Of a stretch of DNA of 64,000 nucleotides, positions 43,268 to 51,854 are shown piece after piece. Each line of letters starts with the position of its first letter. Within the stretch, counting starts at the first letter, position 1. A program made the translations under genes and the position numbers. A model generated the notes under the pieces. That model had not been told where the DNA came from and did no database searches. It saw nothing but the letters and a program-made list of their open reading frames with translations. This DNA comes from Palsa-360 sp963719875 (GTDB lineage: Bacteria > Acidobacteriota > Terriglobia > Acidiferrales > UBA7541): contig CAVRDJ010000002.1 of assembly GCA_963719875.1 (NCBI GenBank), forward strand, positions 2,666,001 to 2,730,000, in the 5' to 3' direction.

Positions 43268-43546
43268 AGAGTGGCGATCCCGACAGCCGAGCTCAACCGC
43301 CGAGTCCAGGTGACTGCGACTAAGTCCTGGGGCCCGACTCCCGCCGAAACGGTGGGAGCAGAGGTCGATTATCAGGTAGCAGCACCACTGAAACGAGAAC
43401 ACCCAACTGGCACCGAGCGAAGATCGCTCACAAAAGAGTGCGGATGGAAGGATGGCGACAGAGGCGGCTCGGTTCTAAGGAAGACCACTCGACGACCAAA
43501 GGCAACTACAAAACCGACTTGACACTAACCGGCCTTCTCATGGAAG
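43268..43546 (+). ncRNA. Candidate bridge/seek RNA region of IS copy 2
   Basis: Same sequence as the right end of copy 1. AAGTCCTG at 43322-43329 complements CAGGACTT at the right junction; TTATCAG at 43369-43375 equals the flank TTATCAG at 42074-42080 over seven of seven bases. Confidence 0.6.
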
Positions 43547-43654
43547 GACTTGGAAAAAAGTCAGATACTTTTCCGTGGCCCTCTGGATGAATTGATCTTA
43601 GCAGCGGAGTATTCTCGGCAGAAAACGCAGGCCCCGATTAGTAGCCAGCGAAGA

Positions 43655-44017
43655 TCAATGAACCGTATAGTGAATTGCCACGTCGTGCCAGCTGGTTTCT
43701 TTCTCGCCAGTCGCGAAGAGTTCGCCGCATTTTTGGCAGTCCACTAAAAGGTTCTTTGAATCAATCCAGGTCACCGATAGTCCGGCATCGTCTTGGAGCG
43801 ACACGACGGTGTGTCGAAAGGGGTTTAATCTTGTCCTAAGCTGCACTGTGCTGAGGTCACGAAAGTCTCTGCACTCAGCGACGTACTTTCCGTCAGGACT
43901 CACCACGGATTGCCTCACCCTCCCCGAAAAAAGTCTGGCGCTGATTGCAGAAACGGCGAGGATCACTGCTAGCAAGACTACTAGCCTGAGAGCGCGGCGA
44001 AACGGTGATGTACTCAA
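43655..44017 (-). CDS. Hypothetical single-pass membrane protein
   Basis: 120 residues from TTG 44017 (GCGGAGAACGCCA upstream). One membrane helix (RRALRLVVLLAVILAVSAIS), then an extracytoplasmic domain beginning RQSVVSPDGKYVAECRDFRD and including LQDDAGLSVTWIDSKNLLVD and CQKCGELFATGEKET. The S-P-D-G-K-Y-V-A-E and W-x-D-x-x-x-L phrases resemble small propeller-like or DUF5412-like proteins. A C-x-x-C pair is at the end. The open frame extends to 44251 but overlaps the divergent gene at 44157, so the shorter form is preferred; the start is uncertain. Confidence 0.5.
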   Translation of the reverse strand: MSTSPFRRALRLVVLLAVILAVSAISARLFSGRVRQSVVSPDGKYVAECRDFRDLSTVQLRTRLNPFRHTVVSLQDDAGLSVTWIDSKNLLVDCQKCGELFATGEKETSWHDVAIHYTVH

Positions 44018-44156
44018 TGGCGTTCTCCGCTTCCGTATTTCCAGCCGGGTTGGTTGCGGGCGCAGTATAACACTGGTGCTTCGCGCTGTTTGAAAAAGTG
44101 TAGTGAATCCGAATGCGCCGGGCCGTGCGTTATAGAATCCGCGCCGGAGGTAATCA

Positions 44157-44351
44157 ATGATGGATATTACACAAGAAATCTCCGAGGCAACCACGATCAT
44201 GTTGGCATCTGGATTCGGAGTCCGAATGCCTAAATTTGCCAACGCGGCCAACGTAACTGCTCAGGACGTGAAGAACACGACGACGGGCCTACTGGAGTTG
44301 ATTGGCGACTTGGATAAACGCCTCGCCGCAATTGAAAAATCCGGCAAGTGA
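44157..44351 (+). CDS. Small hypothetical protein
   Basis: 64 residues (63 from the second ATG). GCCGGAGGTAATCA is a good ribosome site. The sequence (ITQEISEATTIMLASGFGVR, MPKFANAANVTAQDVKNTTT, GLLELIGDLDKRLAAIEKSG) is helical and acidic, with a coiled-coil-like C-terminus. No family recognised. Followed 55 bp later by a tiny lysine-rich gene. Confidence 0.5.
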   Translation: MMDITQEISEATTIMLASGFGVRMPKFANAANVTAQDVKNTTTGLLELIGDLDKRLAAIEKSGK

Positions 44352-44406
44352 ATCCGGGCACGCCGGGGCTATGTGAGGTGGAATGCGCCGTATGGAGGTA
44401 GCACGA

Positions 44407-44520
44407 ATGCCGAAGAAAACGCCTAAGAAAAAAGTGAAGCAGCCGAAGCCAAAGCGTAAGTTTCCGCCAGCGAAAAAAGGCAAGGATAATTTTATTCATC
44501 CCGACCCCGCCTCACACTAA
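44407..44520 (+). CDS. Very small lysine/proline-rich basic protein
   Basis: 37 residues starting MPKKTPKKKVKQPKPKRKFP, ending HPDPASH. ATG 44407 is preceded by GGAGGTAGCACGA, a strong ribosome site. Highly basic (about 14 Lys/Arg), so a nucleic-acid-binding or ribosome-associated peptide is possible, but this is inference. Too short for most gene finders. Confidence 0.45.
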   Translation: MPKKTPKKKVKQPKPKRKFPPAKKGKDNFIHPDPASH

Positions 44521-44523
44521 ACG

Positions 44524-44580
44524 GCGTGTGGGCTGGCTAGAATCGAACTGTTGACCTAGCGATGAGGAATCGCTACGCCG
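44524..44580 (-). other. tRNA-like 3' fragment (CCU anticodon loop)
   Basis: The minus strand reads CGGCGTAGCGATTCCTCATC, then GCTAGGTCAACAGTTCGATT, then CTAGCCAGCCCAC. The anticodon arm AGCGA-TTCCTCA-TCGCT is perfect with anticodon CCT, and GTTCGATTC resembles a T-loop, but the T-stem does not pair and no 5' half with D-arm is found. Either a decayed tRNA remnant or chance. Confidence 0.25.
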
Positions 44581-44763
44581 ATCATATAGGAACAGCGTCT
44601 CAGCTTAGAACTCTTGGATTGTTCCTTCACTTGCCTCCCCCCAAAGGTCTTGAAATATTTCGACGGTCGCAGGGGCAAATCCTGCGTAGTGATTGTTCGC
44701 GTAAACAAAACGCTTCTTGAACGACTTTGCCCCGCAAACTTCTACGCATCGCGAGCATAGTAC

Positions 44764-44925
44764 TTACGAGTCAGTCCAACGAATGCCTCTAGCGCGTTCG
44801 GAAATCAATTCTGCTATGACGAGACAAATGATTGTGGAAAGTACAAGCGCAAGGTAACCAGCAACGAATACCAAAAGCGCCCCGATAGCTTGGAGCATGG
44901 CGGTGAAGGCAGTAGGGAATGTCAT
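44764..44925 (-). CDS. Small membrane protein
   Basis: 53 residues: MTFPTAFTAMLQAIGALLVF, VAGYLALVLSTIICLVIAEL, ISERARGIRWTDS. Two thirds is one long hydrophobic helix or a hairpin, with a short basic tail. CAGGAGGCCGTCG precedes the ATG at perfect spacing, which is the main evidence. It fills part of the otherwise gene-poor stretch 44521-45155. Function unknown. Confidence 0.5.
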   Translation of the reverse strand: MTFPTAFTAMLQAIGALLVFVAGYLALVLSTIICLVIAELISERARGIRWTDS

Positions 44926-45155
44926 CGACGGCCTCCTGTGTTATTCCCTTCGAGTCCATGCTCGTACTGAGATTAGAGGTTAACAATCAAGTTGATCGTG
45001 CATTTGATTCTAGGAAATATCTGTATAAAAGCGCACAAAACTCAAATGGTGTAGGCGGCCTCGTTCTGTTCGTACGAGAACTGCGATCCGGGCAATAAGT
45101 TTCGGTTTGACCCAAACGCACCCTGCTTTCGCGGGGCTGCATTGCAATTCCTTCG

Positions 45156-45428
45156 TCATCGTTTGTTCTTGGACACGTCATCCTTGATTTGCTTGGCGAC
45201 AGATTCGGCTTGTCGTTGCAGCATCAGTGCGGCAGACTGCATATCATCCAACAGTTCTCTGTACTCCTCCTCGCCAATTTCACCCGAACGGTATGCCTTT
45301 ATGTACTCTGCAAACAGGCGGTCCCACTCTTTAATCATGACGGCAGTATCTTTTTTAATAGTCTCAATCATGGTTGATAGCTCTGCTTTTGCTGCTTTTA
45401 CTGCTGCTGATGCTGATGTTTGTGCCAT
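45156..45428 (-). CDS. Helical hypothetical protein
   Basis: 90 residues, almost entirely alpha-helical with coiled-coil character: AAVKAAKAELSTMIETIKKD, TAVMIKEWDRLFAEYIKAYR, SGEIGEEEYRELLDDMQSAA, LMLQRQAESVAKQIKDDVSK. ATG 45428 follows GGGGAGAAAACAAA. No family recognised; the S-G-E-I-G-E-E-E-Y-R-E-L-L phrase is a typical short-helical-hairpin turn. Confidence 0.6.
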   Translation of the reverse strand: MAQTSASAAVKAAKAELSTMIETIKKDTAVMIKEWDRLFAEYIKAYRSGEIGEEEYRELLDDMQSAALMLQRQAESVAKQIKDDVSKNKR

Positions 45429-45627
45429 TTTGTTTTCTCCCCTGAGCATGCCCGCTGAAGTAATTACGAGTCATGCCGCGCTGGTTCAATTGCATTGTAA
45501 ACCTGTTGAATATCAAGTCCAAACTCAGCCGAACAAAATTATGGGAGCCCCATCGGTTTTATCGCTGCCCCTTCGCGTCCGGCCAGTCGAACGGTATAGT
45601 ATTGATTGTCTCCTGAAGGAGAAAGCG

Positions 45628-45732
45628 ATGGCACATATTGCTGGACAACTTCTCGCAGACTCGCATCCGAACGGCACGGTGCGGATAGTATTCATTGCCC
45701 CTACTGGTAGGGGGGAAATGAATGTCCGATGA
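45628..45732 (+). CDS. Possible short peptide gene
   Basis: 34 residues MAHIAGQLLADSHPNGTVRI ... VFIAPTGRGEMNVR after CCTGAAGGAGAAAGCG, a good ribosome site. There is no homology support; it may be the start of a truncated gene, since the following DNA is the broken mcrC copy on the other strand. Confidence 0.25.
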   Translation: MAHIAGQLLADSHPNGTVRIVFIAPTGRGEMNVR

Positions 45733-45764
45733 AGTTCAGAGCCGAATTAGAGCGCGAAGTCGAT

Positions 45765-46301
45765 TCAGGGGTAGGCGAGCGCCACCTTCTTACACTTATA
45801 CACCCTGGAATAGACAAGTATCTGATTGATGTCTTCACGGTCGGGCTGGCTGCTTGGAGGCTTGTACTTCGCATCAATCACAAGTTCGGTGGTTGCTAGC
45901 GGAGAACCGCGGTTAATCACAACGTCTGGTTTCGCGGGAATTCCCTTTGCCGCCTCGTGCGCATGTTCGAACAAGTCCCGAGCCGCTCCATGCGGCTCGC
46001 CTAGGTTTCCATCCAGGACAGTGAATCCTCGGTCGCGCAGGTGTCAGTCCAGAATCGCCCGTAGGTAGGCCTCAAAGATGTTCTCCATGTTGATTAAAAC
46101 ACAAGGGAGGACGGTGTCATTTCCTTGGCTGCGAATATTTATGCCTTGGTTCGACAAGATTGCTTTTGCGACACCAATAGCCGGAGGGTAAGCAGGTTTG
46201 GTCGAAGGCAGCTTCGTTGGATCGATGATCGAGGGGTGTTTCAGGAAACGCAGTGCGTGGTCCAGTCTCGCGGACTCAAAGTACGTTTCAGCTCTTCCCA
46301 A
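45765..46301 (-). pseudogene. mcrC (5-methylcytosine restriction subunit) C-terminal remnant
   Basis: Continuous reading frame interrupted by one TGA at 46044-46046. Text: VLPCVLINMENIFEAYLRAI LD, stop, HLRDRGFTVLDGN..., then LFEHAHEAAKGIPAKPDVVI, TTELVIDAKYKPPSSQPDRE, DINQILVYSRVYKCKKVALA YP. This is the PD-(D/E)XK nuclease part of McrC (P-D-V-V-I ... V-I-D-A-K-Y-K). The N-terminal half is lost at about 46301, where the frame runs into a kinase gene fragment. No mcrB is nearby. The nuclease is therefore dead twice over. Confidence 0.75.
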
Positions 46302-46900
46302 TCTCCCCGCGCCTGCTCCGGGCTCATGTAAGCCGCCGTGCCCAGGATCGTCCCTTGCATCGTGGCTGCGGCGCTCAGCGTCGGAGAATTTGAGGGATCT
46401 TCGTTTCCTGCGTCACCCGCGAATGCTTTCGCCAGACCGAAGTCCAACACATTGACTTTTCCCTCGGGTGTCACTTTCACGTTGGCGGGCTTCAAGTCGC
46501 GGTGAATGATGCCTTTCTCGTGGGCAGCTTCGAGTGCCTCCGCAATCTGCTTTGCGATGGTAAGAGATTCTTCAACCAGAACCAGACCATCTCGCTTGAC
46601 TCGCTGTTACAGAGTCTCGCCCGAGACTAACTCCATGACGAGATAACTCGTGCCGCCACTCTGTTCGAGCCCGTGAATCGTTGCGATGTTGGGATGATTG
46701 AGCGAAGCCAGCATCTTCGCCTCACGTTGAAATCGTGAGAGTCGTTCGGGATCGTGGGCAAACGCTTCGGGCAAAATCTTGATGGCCACGTCGCGGGCGA
46801 GTTTCGTGTCGTGCGCTTGATACACGTCGCCCATTCCGCCCGCACCGATGGCGTTGAGGATTTCGTAAGGCCCTAGACGCCGACCAGGGAGGATCGCCAT
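46302..46900 (-). pseudogene. Ser/Thr protein kinase, N-terminal remnant
   Basis: Starts MAILPGRRLGPYEILNAIGA, GGMGDVYQAHDTKLARDVAI K, with glycine loop and VAIK lysine, continues to YLVMELVSGETL, a TAA at 46607-46609, then in the same frame GIIHRDLKPANVKVTPEGKV, DFGLAKAFAG and AAYMSPEQARG, where it breaks off at the mcrC fragment. It is clearly homologous to the intact kinase at 58023-60713 (GENLAERVRRDG replaces the stop region). No C-terminal propeller remains. Confidence 0.8.
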
Positions 46901-47602
46901 TGGGCTCTCGCCGAATAGGAATCGCGAGAGTATAACTCTTTGGCTGACTGCATACCGGTGTTTTTCAGCAAGGTTAATAGTCCGAAGCGCCCAATAATCT
47001 GGTGATTCTCGAATGCTGGAAAACGCAATTCGCGGACGCACAGAATCAATCACTCGCGACGGCGTCTTTGGTGTGGATTTTTGAAAGGCTACGCATAGTA
47101 GAACGGCTTTTCAGGAGAATCCCCGAGTTGGCGCTTCCCTGTTGCGATATTCATATTTCGATTTCCTAATCCTGAACCAATTGCGATGCCTCTTCAAACA
47201 CCGGACGCACACGTAGCAAAGGGGTCTGCTGTGTTAAATTTTCGGCCGCATATGTTCGTACTATCGGCATGTTCTCCCCCCTTAGACCCCCTGCAATTAG
47301 GCGGAATACCGCAGATCTTCATGTAACCCACGTAGCATCAGCCATCTAGCTCTGTTTTCACTGAGATTCATTGTTGAACGTATGTTCGAACCTTGGGAAA
47401 TTGGAATTGTATTGTCATGGCGAGTATTGGCCATATTCCGGTAACCCCGTCTTTCAGGAGCAATCCAAGTTGGAGGAGTGGAGGGAGTTTGGCTATGAGT
47501 TCGGTATGGGGAATTCACTGTCACATTTGGTGGGAAATTAGAGAGGTATGAAACCCTCTTGATGACACAATATCTTCAAGGACGGTTTCTAGGAGCTAAC
47601 CC
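46901..47602. other. Intergenic region without a gene
   Basis: 702 bp. Only a diverged REP-like copy is seen: GGCCATATTCCGGTAACCCC then GTCTTTCAGG at 47429-47457. Small frames here have no ribosome site or family resemblance. Confidence 0.4.
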
Positions 47603-48133
47603 ATGGAAAATCCATTGCCAAGACGAGCTGCTGCGAATCCTACGCAATACAACATTGACGCGATCGCGAAGCTAGAGCATGACGCTCTTGATCGCCGGAC
47701 TTCCACTGAGCGAGTTAGCGACGTAATTACAAAGCTGGTTGGCAATGTGGGATTCCTAATTGCCCAATTGCTTCTGATCACCGGATGGAGCCTGATAAAT
47801 CTCCACGCCATCCCAGGACTCAAGGCATTTGATCCATTTCCATTCGGCATACTCGCGCTCGTGGTCTCTTCCGAAAGCGTATTTTTGACCATCTTCGTGC
47901 TAATTAGTCAAAGCCGAATGGCCCGCCAGTCCGAACGGCGCTCGCATTTGGATCTTCAAGTTGGCATGCTTTCTGAACAGGAACTGACAACAATGCTTCG
48001 GATGTTGCAGAAACTCTGCCAACACATGGGCGTGAATGTAGACTCCTCCAAGCAAGAGGTTCAGTCATTTAGTGAAACAACGGACGTACACAAACTGGCG
48101 AGTGAACTCGAAGACAAACTTCCGGAGGAATAG
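47603..48133 (+). CDS. DUF1003 domain membrane protein
   Basis: 176 residues. N-terminal cytoplasmic helix (KLEHDALDRRTSTERVSDVI), two membrane helices (VGFLIAQLLLITGWSLINLH and FPFGILALVVSSESVFLTIF), then the conserved VLISQSRMARQSERRSHLDL QVGMLSEQELTTML. The W-S-L-I-N ... F-D-P-F-P-F ... L-T-I-F-V-L-I-S-Q-x-R-x-x-x-x-D-R pattern is DUF1003. AGGAGCTAACCC before the ATG gives the ribosome site. Family function unknown. It sits 93 bp upstream of the flavoprotein gene on the same strand. Confidence 0.9.
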   Translation: MENPLPRRAAANPTQYNIDAIAKLEHDALDRRTSTERVSDVITKLVGNVGFLIAQLLLITGWSLINLHAIPGLKAFDPFPFGILALVVSSESVFLTIFVLISQSRMARQSERRSHLDLQVGMLSEQELTTMLRMLQKLCQHMGVNVDSSKQEVQSFSETTDVHKLASELEDKLPEE

Positions 48134-48226
48134 GGCATTTTTCAATACGTATTTGCCTCGGCCGGGAGTGAGTCGCTGCGACTCACCAGTTCGCGCTCTA
48201 ACAAAGCAAGATGCCTTCAGGGAGCT

Positions 48227-49576
48227 ATGACTAGAAAATTTGATGTGATCGCAATCGGAACGGGATCAGCCGCCTCGTCGGTGGCGTCGCGTTGTCGCGA
48301 AGCAGGATGGCAGGTTGCAATCGTGGATTCGAGGCCGTTTGGAGGTACCTGTGCTCTACGGGGATGCGACCCAAAGAAAGTACTCGTCGGCGCTGCCGAA
48401 GCCGTTGACTGGGTTGGTCGAATGAAAGGAAAAGGGATTCAGGCCGAGAATCTGCAGATCGATTGGCCGGAGTTAATGAGTTTCAAGCGTACTTTCACTG
48501 AGCCCGTTCCAAAACGGCGCGAAGAGGGGTTCGCGAAAGCCGGGATCGCAGCGTTCCATGGTCGGGCGCGCTTCACCGGGCTAACTACAGTAAAAGTAGG
48601 GGGAGAGACATTGGAGGGACGGTACGTCGTCATTGCGACCGGGCAGGTACCGGCAGATTTGGAGATTCCCGGCGCGGAGCACCTTACGACAAGTGATCAG
48701 TTCTTGGAGTTGATTGAACTTCCGCGGAGGATTCTCTTTATCGGAGGCGGGTATATCGCCTTTGAGTTTGCACATATAGCGGCGCGTTCGGGATCGCAGG
48801 TCACAGTCCTACACCGTGGCCCGCGTCCTCTTACCCTTTTTGACCCGGATCTCGTTGATCAGCTCGTTGAGCGAACTCGCGAACTTGGCATTGACGTTCA
48901 TCTCGGAACCGAAGCGATAGGGATCGAAAAGAGCGCCGGTCAGTTGTTTGTACGTGCATTGGCCTCTGGGGAGACGCTCACATTTGATACGGAGATGGTT
49001 GTGCATGCAGCGGGTCGCGTGCCCGATATCAATGACCTGAATTTAAATGCTGCAGGGATCAAATGGGCCAAGAGAGGTGTTCTAGTCAATGAATTCTTGC
49101 AAAGTGTGTCAAATCCACCTGTGTACGCGGCGGGGGATGCCGCCAGTGGAGGCCTGCCGCTGGCTCCGGTGGCGAGCTATGAAGGGCAGATCGTGGCCGC
49201 AAACCTTTTAAAGGGAAACCATCAGAGACCAAATTACGTCGGTATTCCGTCGGTCGTCTTTACGATCCCCCCACTGGCTGCTGTCGGTCTAAGTGAACGC
49301 GGGGCACGGGAGCAAAACCTTAAGTTCAGGGTCAAGAAGGAGATGACCTCGACCTGGTATTCGTCTCGGCGGGTTGCGGAAACATATTCCGGCTACAAAG
49401 TACTCGTGGAAGAAGGCACGGACCGCATTCTCGGTGCTCATATTCTAGGGAGCGAGGCCGGTGAAGTCATCAATCTCTTCGCGCTTGCTATCCGTTCCAG
49501 GATGCGTGCCACCGATTTAAAGCACACGTTGTTTGCGTATCCGACCAGTGGCTCAAATATGTCGCGTATGCTTTAG
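48227..49576 (+). CDS. Class I pyridine nucleotide-disulfide oxidoreductase-like flavoprotein lacking the catalytic His
   Basis: 449 residues. FAD motif DVIAIGTGSAASSVASRCRE, redox disulfide GGTCALRGCDPKK (Cys42, Cys47), second FAD motif VIATGQVPADLEIPGAEHL, NAD(P) motif ILFIGGGYIAFEFAHIAARS and GDAASGGLPLAPVASYEGQI. The dimer domain ends FAYPTSGSNMSRML, where glutathione or mercuric reductases have H-x-H-P-T-x-x-E: both the His and the Glu are absent (Tyr/Phe and Gly/Ser). The enzyme can probably take electrons from NAD(P)H to the disulfide but the acid-base relay is changed. The neighbouring genes give no substrate. Confidence 0.85.
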   Translation: MTRKFDVIAIGTGSAASSVASRCREAGWQVAIVDSRPFGGTCALRGCDPKKVLVGAAEAVDWVGRMKGKGIQAENLQIDWPELMSFKRTFTEPVPKRREEGFAKAGIAAFHGRARFTGLTTVKVGGETLEGRYVVIATGQVPADLEIPGAEHLTTSDQFLELIELPRRILFIGGGYIAFEFAHIAARSGSQVTVLHRGPRPLTLFDPDLVDQLVERTRELGIDVHLGTEAIGIEKSAGQLFVRALASGETLTFDTEMVVHAAGRVPDINDLNLNAAGIKWAKRGVLVNEFLQSVSNPPVYAAGDAASGGLPLAPVASYEGQIVAANLLKGNHQRPNYVGIPSVVFTIPPLAAVGLSERGAREQNLKFRVKKEMTSTWYSSRRVAETYSGYKVLVEEGTDRILGAHILGSEAGEVINLFALAIRSRMRATDLKHTLFAYPTSGSNMSRML

Positions 49577-49605
49577 AAAGATCGCTGATGAGGACCCTAT
49601 GAATT

Positions 49606-50080
49606 GTGGCGACCAAAACCCAGGCTGGCATTCACCCGCTAAGTCAGTTGGCTGTCTTCGCTAATTTTGGCGGTTCATGTCTTTGGGTCGGCTGTGACGG
49701 TATGGACGCAATTCTAGATGACGTTTACATGGATGCGGGGTCGTCCGAAGTAATGAGCAAGTCTTATTCCACGCGTATCACGGAGGTCGCCGACGCGGAC
49801 GAGCCCACCGAACACGAACTCCCTGTCGGGAACGACCACGGTTACGCGTGGCGTTAATATACTTACTGGCATCTCAGGGAACGCGACGGTGGCGTGTATG
49901 CCCAGTCGGAGTCCATCGCGTTGAGCCGAGCAGTCCCGGTTGCCCTTGCATGGCTTATCAATCCACTAGTGAAGAGCGTTCCAAGAGGCCTGGTCAGCTC
50001 CAGCCTGCTCGCCACCCGCAACGCAATCATAGGCGCCATGACCGCATCGAACGCCATGCACTCGACTCCAATCCGTAATT
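49606..50080 (+). pseudogene. Conserved acidobacterial hypothetical protein, C-terminal remnant
   Basis: In one frame: SKSYSTRITEVADADEPTEH, ELPVGNDHGYAWR, stop (TAA at 49857-49859), YTYWHLRERDGGVYAQSESI, ALSRAVPVALAWLINPLVKS, VPRGLVSSSLLATRNAI. Known relatives read ...GNDHGFLWRLYSYWRFEE... and ...DGGVYVQCEAISLSRDIPxG LGWLIxPxVxSIP..., so the frame is the end of such a protein with a nonsense codon inside the conserved region. The N-terminal portion is absent. Confidence 0.6.
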
Positions 50081-50266
50081 CCAAATCGGTTTCTGCTGCA
50101 ACGCCAGCTTCTCTGCACGCGGCACTGCCTCGCTAGACAAACTCCCATGAGGTCCAAACGAAGTGAATGCCAGATGACGATAAGCCGACGCAATATAAAA
50201 GGGCGCGGCTCTTTCGGATCATTAAGACCGGGCTGTGGCGTTGGATCCGGGTCCGTAGGTGAAAGT

Positions 50267-50419
50267 TCAACGCATCCCGCCTAACAAGTACACGACCAAC
50301 AGAATGAGCAGAACCGTTCCAACAATACCAAGGCCCCCGCCCGTCCCCCATCTGGAATACCCGTAATAGCCGCCGCCTCCGCCGAACAAAAGCACCAGAA
50401 GAATAATTATCAGCAGCAT
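50267..50419 (-). CDS. DUF3309-type small membrane protein
   Basis: 50 residues: MLLIIILLVLLFGGGGGYYG, YSRWGTGGGLGIVGTVLLIL, LVVYLLGGMR. Two hydrophobic helices around a Gly/Tyr-rich turn, the DUF3309 pattern. CTGAAAGGAGACTTTCG precedes the ATG. It belongs to the set of short envelope or stress-type proteins in this part of the island. Confidence 0.75.
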   Translation of the reverse strand: MLLIIILLVLLFGGGGGYYGYSRWGTGGGLGIVGTVLLILLVVYLLGGMR

Positions 50420-50548
50420 CGAAAGTCTCCTTTCAGCTTGTGAAGCTCTTCAATTCGCAAGTTTTCCCCGTTGCTTCCGCACGTAACCTAGGTGGCCCGA
50501 CAGGCAGCCGAACTGATGGCGAAACGATTGAGGCCCTAGCTTGCCGCG

Positions 50549-50785
50549 TCAATTCACGCGGGCATCGAGGGCAACGGCATCTTCTTCGATAGCTAGAATC
50601 AATTCCTTCCGGACATCCATCTCCCATCCAGGCTGGATGCGGACGCGCACGTCGGCGACAGATTCGCCAACAATGCGGCAAGGCACTGGAACATGACATT
50701 GGCGAATTACAACGAGCAAAACAACCGGTTTACCAAACCATGCAGAATACACGGCCGAAGAATCCTTCATTTCCTCTGCGATCAT
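50549..50785 (-). CDS. Small hypothetical protein
   Basis: 78 residues from ATG 50785, after AGGAGGCTGTCCACC (strong ribosome site). Beta-rich, with KPVVLLVVIRQCHVPVPCRI, VGESVADVRVRIQPGWEMDV and KELILAIEEDAVALD. Alternation fits a small beta-barrel or Sm/PilZ-like fold, but no family is assigned with confidence. Confidence 0.6.
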   Translation of the reverse strand: MIAEEMKDSSAVYSAWFGKPVVLLVVIRQCHVPVPCRIVGESVADVRVRIQPGWEMDVRKELILAIEEDAVALDARVN

Positions 50786-50932
50786 GGTGGACAGCCTCCT
50801 ATTCCTTAGGATCCCTTCTGTGTTTTGGAGGGTCACGCATAGATTTAGTTCGCATGCCCGCTTTGGGGGAGTGGCTTACTGAGACTCCCCGCGATTGAAA
50901 TCAGAAGAAGAATGGACTCCCGCCAGTCAGTA

Positions 50933-51247
50933 TTAAGGGCAGGTGGATGAGAGCATTTTAATCGCGGACACCTTCATCGTGTGTGTCTTGTCCTTTCCAG
51001 GAACGGCGGTGCCAGTGATTTCGATCTTGTGGCCGACGTGAGGGGCAAGGTTAGGTGTCGACTCCGCAATCATGACCGTCTTTGGCCCTTTCTCAACGTC
51101 GGTTAGCATATACGTGTCGGCGTCGGCTCCCTTCGCCAGACATCCGGTCATGCTGTGCTCTTTCGGCGCGTCCTGGGACAAAGCCCGAGGACCGAAAGCA
51201 AGCGCGCACGCAAATACAAACATCGGCAAAACAATCGAAACTTTCAT
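50933..51247 (-). CDS. Secreted DUF5818-like protein
   Basis: 104 residues. Signal peptide MKVSIVLPMFVFACALAFGP (cleaved near RALSQ), then HSMTGCLAKGADADTYMLTD, KTVMIAESTPNLAPHVGHKI, EITGTAVPGKDKTHTMKVSA IKML. The G-C-L ... Y-x-L-T ... H-V-G-H-x-V-x-I-T-G pattern gives a small OB-fold domain found in acidobacterial periplasmic proteins. A relative is at 57029-57352. Confidence 0.8.
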   Translation of the reverse strand: MKVSIVLPMFVFACALAFGPRALSQDAPKEHSMTGCLAKGADADTYMLTDVEKGPKTVMIAESTPNLAPHVGHKIEITGTAVPGKDKTHTMKVSAIKMLSSTCP

Positions 51248-51413
51248 TGAGACCCCCTATTCCCAATTTACTTCAATGCAGAATGTTTTTAAGCAAGGTG
51301 AAGAGCGAAGCCCATGCTGTCAAACCCTTAGAAACCAAAGTTGTTTCACGTATGACGAGTAAACAATTGACAGCCTTTCTGACAACAGCAAGAATGCAGA
51401 GGAAAGGCAATCT

Positions 51414-51575
51414 ATGGCAACGCGTCACCTCAAAAATGCACCCAAACCCGAGTTGCAATCTCAGGTCCTAGCAGATGATCCCGTCGAGGAGGCTTCCAAG
51501 GAATCGTTTCCCGCAAGTGATTCTCCCGCCTCGAATGCAGGGCAGGACCCTCCTTTGCCAGAGCAAAAGAAGTAA
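51414..51575 (+). CDS. Small ESFPASD-motif protein
   Basis: 53 residues, MATRHLKNAPKPELQSQVLA, DDPVEEASKESFPASDSPAS, NAGQDPPLPEQKK. The D-P-V-x-E-A-S-x-E-S-F-P-A-S-D-x-P segment is a conserved short motif in many small bacterial proteins. AGAGGAAAGGCAATCT lies upstream of the ATG. Disordered, Pro-rich tail. Function unknown. Confidence 0.6.
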   Translation: MATRHLKNAPKPELQSQVLADDPVEEASKESFPASDSPASNAGQDPPLPEQKK

Positions 51576-51854
51576 TCGGCAGGTGAAAATCCGTTTCTAG
51601 AAGCCCAAGCCACATTCCGTCTATAACGACGTCGGCTTTGTCAAGACACACTTCTCCGCGCACTTGCCTGGAAGCGTTTTTTCTTTAACCCGAAATCTTT
51701 TTTCCGCGACCAAGGTTCGTACTCGAATCGTTCGATGGAACCATCTCAGTTCCACCAGCCATCTATTCGATCCCGACCCGCGTCAGGACCATGATTCCCT
51801 GTTCAAACTCCCCAACGCTTTGGGGAGGCAGGATGCCCAACCAATAAGCCGGTC

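Larger units (their letters stand above)
42081..43546 (+). mobile_element. IS110 family, IS1111-type insertion sequence, copy 2 (1466 bp)
   Basis: Same length and nearly identical sequence to 2324-3789; differences seen include one base each in TCTCATCGCACTG and GCTCGGACCCTGG. Left flank ends GATTTATCAG, right flank begins GACTTGGAAAA. Its left guide (TTATCAG) matches the left flank exactly. Recent transposition or gene conversion explains the near identity with copy 1. Confidence 0.92.

Noticed and set aside
47297..47524. 75-codon minus-strand frame
   Set aside because: It overlaps a REP-like copy and has no ribosome site or motif.
51430..51663. 77-codon minus-strand frame
   Set aside because: Antisense to the ESFPASD-motif gene, which has a recognisable motif and ribosome site.
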